Source of the DNA: Bradyrhizobium sp. CB82
GTDB lineage: Bacteria > Pseudomonadota > Alphaproteobacteria > Rhizobiales > Xanthobacteraceae
Direction of reading: 5' to 3'
Assembly (NCBI RefSeq): GCF_029714405.1
Contig: NZ_CP121650.1
Location: 3,973,001 to 4,037,000, forward strand
Length of the DNA stretch: 64,000 nt
Shown here: piece by piece, positions 61,523 through 64,000 of the stretch
Position numbering within the stretch: position 1 is the stretch's first letter
Layout of the letters: every line of letters begins with the position of its first letter
Position numbers and translations under genes: made by a program
Notes under the pieces: generated by a model
Told to the model about the DNA's origin: nothing
The model's input: the letters and a program-made list of their open reading frames with translations, nothing else
Databases searched by the model: none

Positions 61523-63118
61523 TTACGAACCCGTGCCTGCGCTCATGATCGGCTTGTGGCGCGGCCGGCGTTTCTCGTCCGCGACACCGGAACCGTCGGG
61601 CTGCAACGGTGGAGCTTCCTCCGCCATCGGCGCAAGCGCGCTCATCACGCGCTCCGGCGGGAAGGTGACGATCACCTCGGTGCCGATGCGCAGCTTCGAT
61701 TTCAGCGTGAACGTACCGCCGTGCAGGTCGACGAGATTCTTGGCGATGGGAAGGCCAAGTCCGGCGCCCTGTTCGGCCGATTTGATCGAGTTCGAGCCCT
61801 GGCCGAAGGAGGCGAGCACGACCGGGATTTCATCCTCGGGGATGCCGGAACCGGTATCCTTCACCGAGAGATATTGCCCGCCTGAAGCGGTCCAGCCGAC
61901 CTTCAGCCAGATCTCGCCGCCCTGTGGCGTGAACTTGATGGAGTTGGACAACAAATTGAGCACGACTTGGCGGATCGCGCGCTCGTCGGCCCACAGCCGC
62001 GGCATCGCCTGCTCATAGACCTCGTGGATGGTGATCCCGCGGCTCGAGGCGCGCAACTTCATCAGATGATGACAGTCGGCGACGATGCCCACCAGCGACA
62101 CCGCTTCCTCGTTGAGCTCGTAGCGGCCGGCCTCGATCCGTGACAGGTCGAGGATCTCGTTGATGAGATTCAGCAGATGTACGCCGGAATTATGGATGTC
62201 GGCGGAATATTCCTTGTAGACGGCGACCTGATGCGGGCCAAAGATCTCGCTCTTCATGACCTCGGAGAAACCGAGGATCGCGTTCAGCGGCGTGCGTAGC
62301 TCGTGGCTCATCTGCGCCAGGAAGCGCGACTTGGCGACGTTGGCGGATTCGGCGCGGTGCCGCGCCTCGTCCGAGATCGCCTTGGCCTGTTCCAGTTCGC
62401 CGATCAGAGCGTCCTTCTCCGCGCGCGCTTCCAGCGTTGCAAAAGTCGAGGAGTGCAGCCGGTGCGCCAAAAGCACGAAATAGCCTTCGGCGGCGAGCGA
62501 CAGCGCCGCCAGGATGTAATTGTCCAGCGAGCCGCTCATCGCAAAGCTCAGCGCCATCGCGACCGCAACGGGCGCGGTGGCCGCAAGCGCTGCGATCGGC
62601 AGATTGGCCGCCAGCATGCTCGATACTGCGATCACCAGCAGCATCAGGAACATCATCAGCGTTTCCGTGACGACGTCGAGCACGGGGTGGATCAGTATCG
62701 CCATCCAGCACAGGCCATAGAGCAGGTCGAGCACGACGAATCGCGTGCGCCATTTGCGCGTGACGGCGGGCAAGGCCGGCTCGGCGAGATAGCGGCGACA
62801 GCTCCGGATCATGGCGGCGTGGATGCAGAGCATGCCGATCGTCCAGAGCGCCGCTGGAACCGGCTGCATCCAGAGCCCGAACAGCAAGCCGGTCGCGACC
62901 ACCAGCAGCATCACGACGTAGGATGCCGAGAGCCGCGTCTGCGCATATTGGCGCAGCATTTCGCTGTCAAAGGCGGGCCGTGTTCCGCTGGTCGACGTTA
63001 ACTTGTCGCGCGCTTCGCGCACCCGTTGCGCCGCAGCCCGGCGATTGCTCGCCGATGGCACGCTGGCCGGCTCGGCCGGAAGCTGCACGACCTCGGGCTT
63101 TTCAGCGGGGTTACTCAT
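61523..63118 (-). CDS. membrane-bound sensor histidine kinase
   Basis: 531 residues from ATG 63118. The N-terminal ~75 residues are cytoplasmic; about six membrane helices follow (LSASYVVMLLVVATGLLFGL to LSFAMSG); a short coiled coil leads to the HisKA domain with phospho-acceptor His in QMSHELRTPLNAILGFSEVM. The ATPase domain has N, G1 and G2 boxes (LNLLSNSIKFTPQGG, DTGSGIPEDEIP, GAGLGLPIAKNL). No receiver domain or HAMP is seen. It resembles PdhS/PleC-type alphaproteobacterial kinases in its catalytic part. No response regulator gene is adjacent, so the partner is unknown. Confidence 0.93.
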   Translation of the reverse strand: MSNPAEKPEVVQLPAEPASVPSASNRRAAAQRVREARDKLTSTSGTRPAFDSEMLRQYAQTRLSASYVVMLLVVATGLLFGLWMQPVPAALWTIGMLCIHAAMIRSCRRYLAEPALPAVTRKWRTRFVVLDLLYGLCWMAILIHPVLDVVTETLMMFLMLLVIAVSSMLAANLPIAALAATAPVAVAMALSFAMSGSLDNYILAALSLAAEGYFVLLAHRLHSSTFATLEARAEKDALIGELEQAKAISDEARHRAESANVAKSRFLAQMSHELRTPLNAILGFSEVMKSEIFGPHQVAVYKEYSADIHNSGVHLLNLINEILDLSRIEAGRYELNEEAVSLVGIVADCHHLMKLRASSRGITIHEVYEQAMPRLWADERAIRQVVLNLLSNSIKFTPQGGEIWLKVGWTASGGQYLSVKDTGSGIPEDEIPVVLASFGQGSNSIKSAEQGAGLGLPIAKNLVDLHGGTFTLKSKLRIGTEVIVTFPPERVMSALAPMAEEAPPLQPDGSGVADEKRRPRHKPIMSAGTGS

Positions 63119-63269
63119 CAAGCAACACGAATTCCTGCCCACGCCGTACGCGGGCCTTCTGCATTCTCTATCTCTGGCAACAAATCCTTAAGAGCTGACT
63201 TAAGGAGCTAAAGAATTACGTTAACGGGGAGTTAATTCGGTCGCGGGAACCGCGGCGCGAGTGGCTGGC

Positions 63270-64000
63270 TCAGTGCATCGCCGCGTGCTGCGCGATATAG
63301 ACCACCGCCCCGGCCAGATACCCGGCAAGCGCGGGTCCTGCGATGCGGCGCGCGTACCAGAAGAACTCGATCTTCTCGAGTCCCATGGCGGCGACGCCCG
63401 CGGCCGAGCCGATGATCAGGATCGAGCCGCCGGTGCCGGCGCAATAGGCGATGAACTCCCAGATGAAGCTGTCGGGCGGGTAGCGCGCGAGGTCGTACAT
63501 GCCCATGGTCGCGGCGACGAGCGGCACGTTGTCGATGATGGCGCTGAGGAGGCCGAGCAGGATGACGATGATGTCCTGCCGGCCGATGGTCGTATCCAGC
63601 CACCTTGCGAGCCTCGCCAGCAGGCCGGCATGTTCGAGGCAGGCGACGGCGAGCAGGATGCCGACGAAGAACACGATCGAGCTCAAGTCGATCCGGGTCA
63701 GCGCATGCACCAGGGTAAGGGGACGTCGCACGTGCTCGTCCTTGTGGCGATGGATGATCTCGCCGACCATCCAGAGGATGCCGAGCCCAAACAGGACGCC
63801 CATGAAGGGCGCAAGATGCGTGACCGCGTTGAAGGCGGGCACCGCGATCAGCGTGCCGAGCCCGAGATAGAACATCAGATTGCGCTCAAACAGTTCGACC
63901 CCTTGCAACCGGTCTTCCCTGGGGGGCGGTGCGATGACCTTGCCGCGCACTGAAATGCTGATGACGAGAAGAGGAACGAGAAGGTTGACGAGGGACGCCG
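63270..64000 (-). CDS. NhaD-type Na+/H+ antiporter, 3' part
   Basis: The frame is open to the right edge of the window; 242 residues plus stop are present, so the N-terminus lies outside. It has several membrane helices and the NhaD/ArsB-type features: LSSIVFFVGILLAVACLEHA, LGLLSAIIDNVPLVAATMGM (conserved Asp-Asn-Val-Pro), and CAGTGGSILIIGSAAGVAAM. NhaD exchanges Na+ or Li+ for protons. The visible GTG 63950 is internal. Confidence 0.88.
   Translation of the reverse strand, partial: ASLVNLLVPLLVISISVRGKVIAPPPREDRLQGVELFERNLMFYLGLGTLIAVPAFNAVTHLAPFMGVLFGLGILWMVGEIIHRHKDEHVRRPLTLVHALTRIDLSSIVFFVGILLAVACLEHAGLLARLARWLDTTIGRQDIIVILLGLLSAIIDNVPLVAATMGMYDLARYPPDSFIWEFIAYCAGTGGSILIIGSAAGVAAMGLEKIEFFWYARRIAGPALAGYLAGAVVYIAQHAAMH

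Noticed and set aside
1..64000. tRNA, rRNA or CRISPR loci, including a tRNA att site for the island
   Set aside because: I saw no CCA-ended cloverleaf, rRNA motif or regularly spaced repeats by eye. A covariance-model search would be decisive. The island's repeat is in dusA, so no tRNA site is needed.

Overview
The window looks like chromosomal DNA of an alphaproteobacterium of the Bradyrhizobium/Rhodopseudomonas type. The evidence is high-GC coding sequence with many GTG/TTG starts, a cysteine-type formate dehydrogenase locus with its DUF3305/DUF3306 accessory genes, a DUF1127 protein, a GTTC-N7-GTTC SOS box before dinB, and several small proteins of rhizobial type. I saw no rRNA, tRNA or CRISPR array. 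All family assignments come from reading motifs by eye, not from database searches.

Region 1 (1-6.1 kb) has the tail of a DUF4384 protein, an unrecognised protein, an alpha/beta-hydrolase-like protein and an exported caspase-family protein, followed by a gene-poor stretch with two doubtful small ORFs. Region 2 (6.1-18.9 kb) is the formate dehydrogenase locus. A WD40-cytochrome c fusion converges on a large multi-cluster ferredoxin. A tightly overlapping run follows: lipoate/biotin ligase-like, DUF6505, DUF6352, DUF3305 and DUF3306 genes. Then come a Cro-like HTH fused to a TorD-type chaperone, a tiny Tat-signal protein, and the alpha, beta and gamma subunits of formate dehydrogenase. Region 3 (18.9-24.6 kb) holds gene remnants (a HAD phosphatase N-terminus and a C-terminus resembling apionate lactonase). 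It also holds an intact three-gene set resembling enteric sgc/frv loci: BtpA/SgcQ, an M42 peptidase and an FGGY kinase.

Region 4 (about 24.7-59.7 kb) appears to be an old genomic island inserted in dusA. A 27-bp imperfect direct repeat of the dusA 5' coding region (25/27 identical) lies at 24688-24714 and again inside dusA at 59644-59670. A broken tyrosine-integrase gene sits just upstream of dusA. The island carries an IS630-type element, a LacI-regulated GtsABC-like sugar ABC operon with two isomerase/epimerase and two Gfo/Idh/MocA genes, and a 7-kb gene graveyard. Around and within the graveyard are a phytochelatin-synthase-like gene, a DUF1127 gene and an Flp pilin gene. Further right are a GntR-linked Liv-type ABC operon with an Asp/Glu/hydantoin-racemase-like gene, a FAD amine/amino-acid oxidoreductase, an IS701 element in the leader of a broken Lrp gene, an NCS1 nucleobase transporter with a RutR-like TetR gene, and SOS-regulated dinB.

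Region 5 (59.6-64 kb) returns to ordinary core genes: dusA, a retropepsin-like protease, a DUF1289 protein, a membrane histidine kinase and a NhaD-type antiporter cut by the window edge.

The island looks like a collection of uptake-plus-catabolism modules, each with a local regulator and visible operator (LacI 16-bp palindrome, GntR inverted repeat, tandem repeats before the NCS1 gene). Its integrase and many other genes have decayed.
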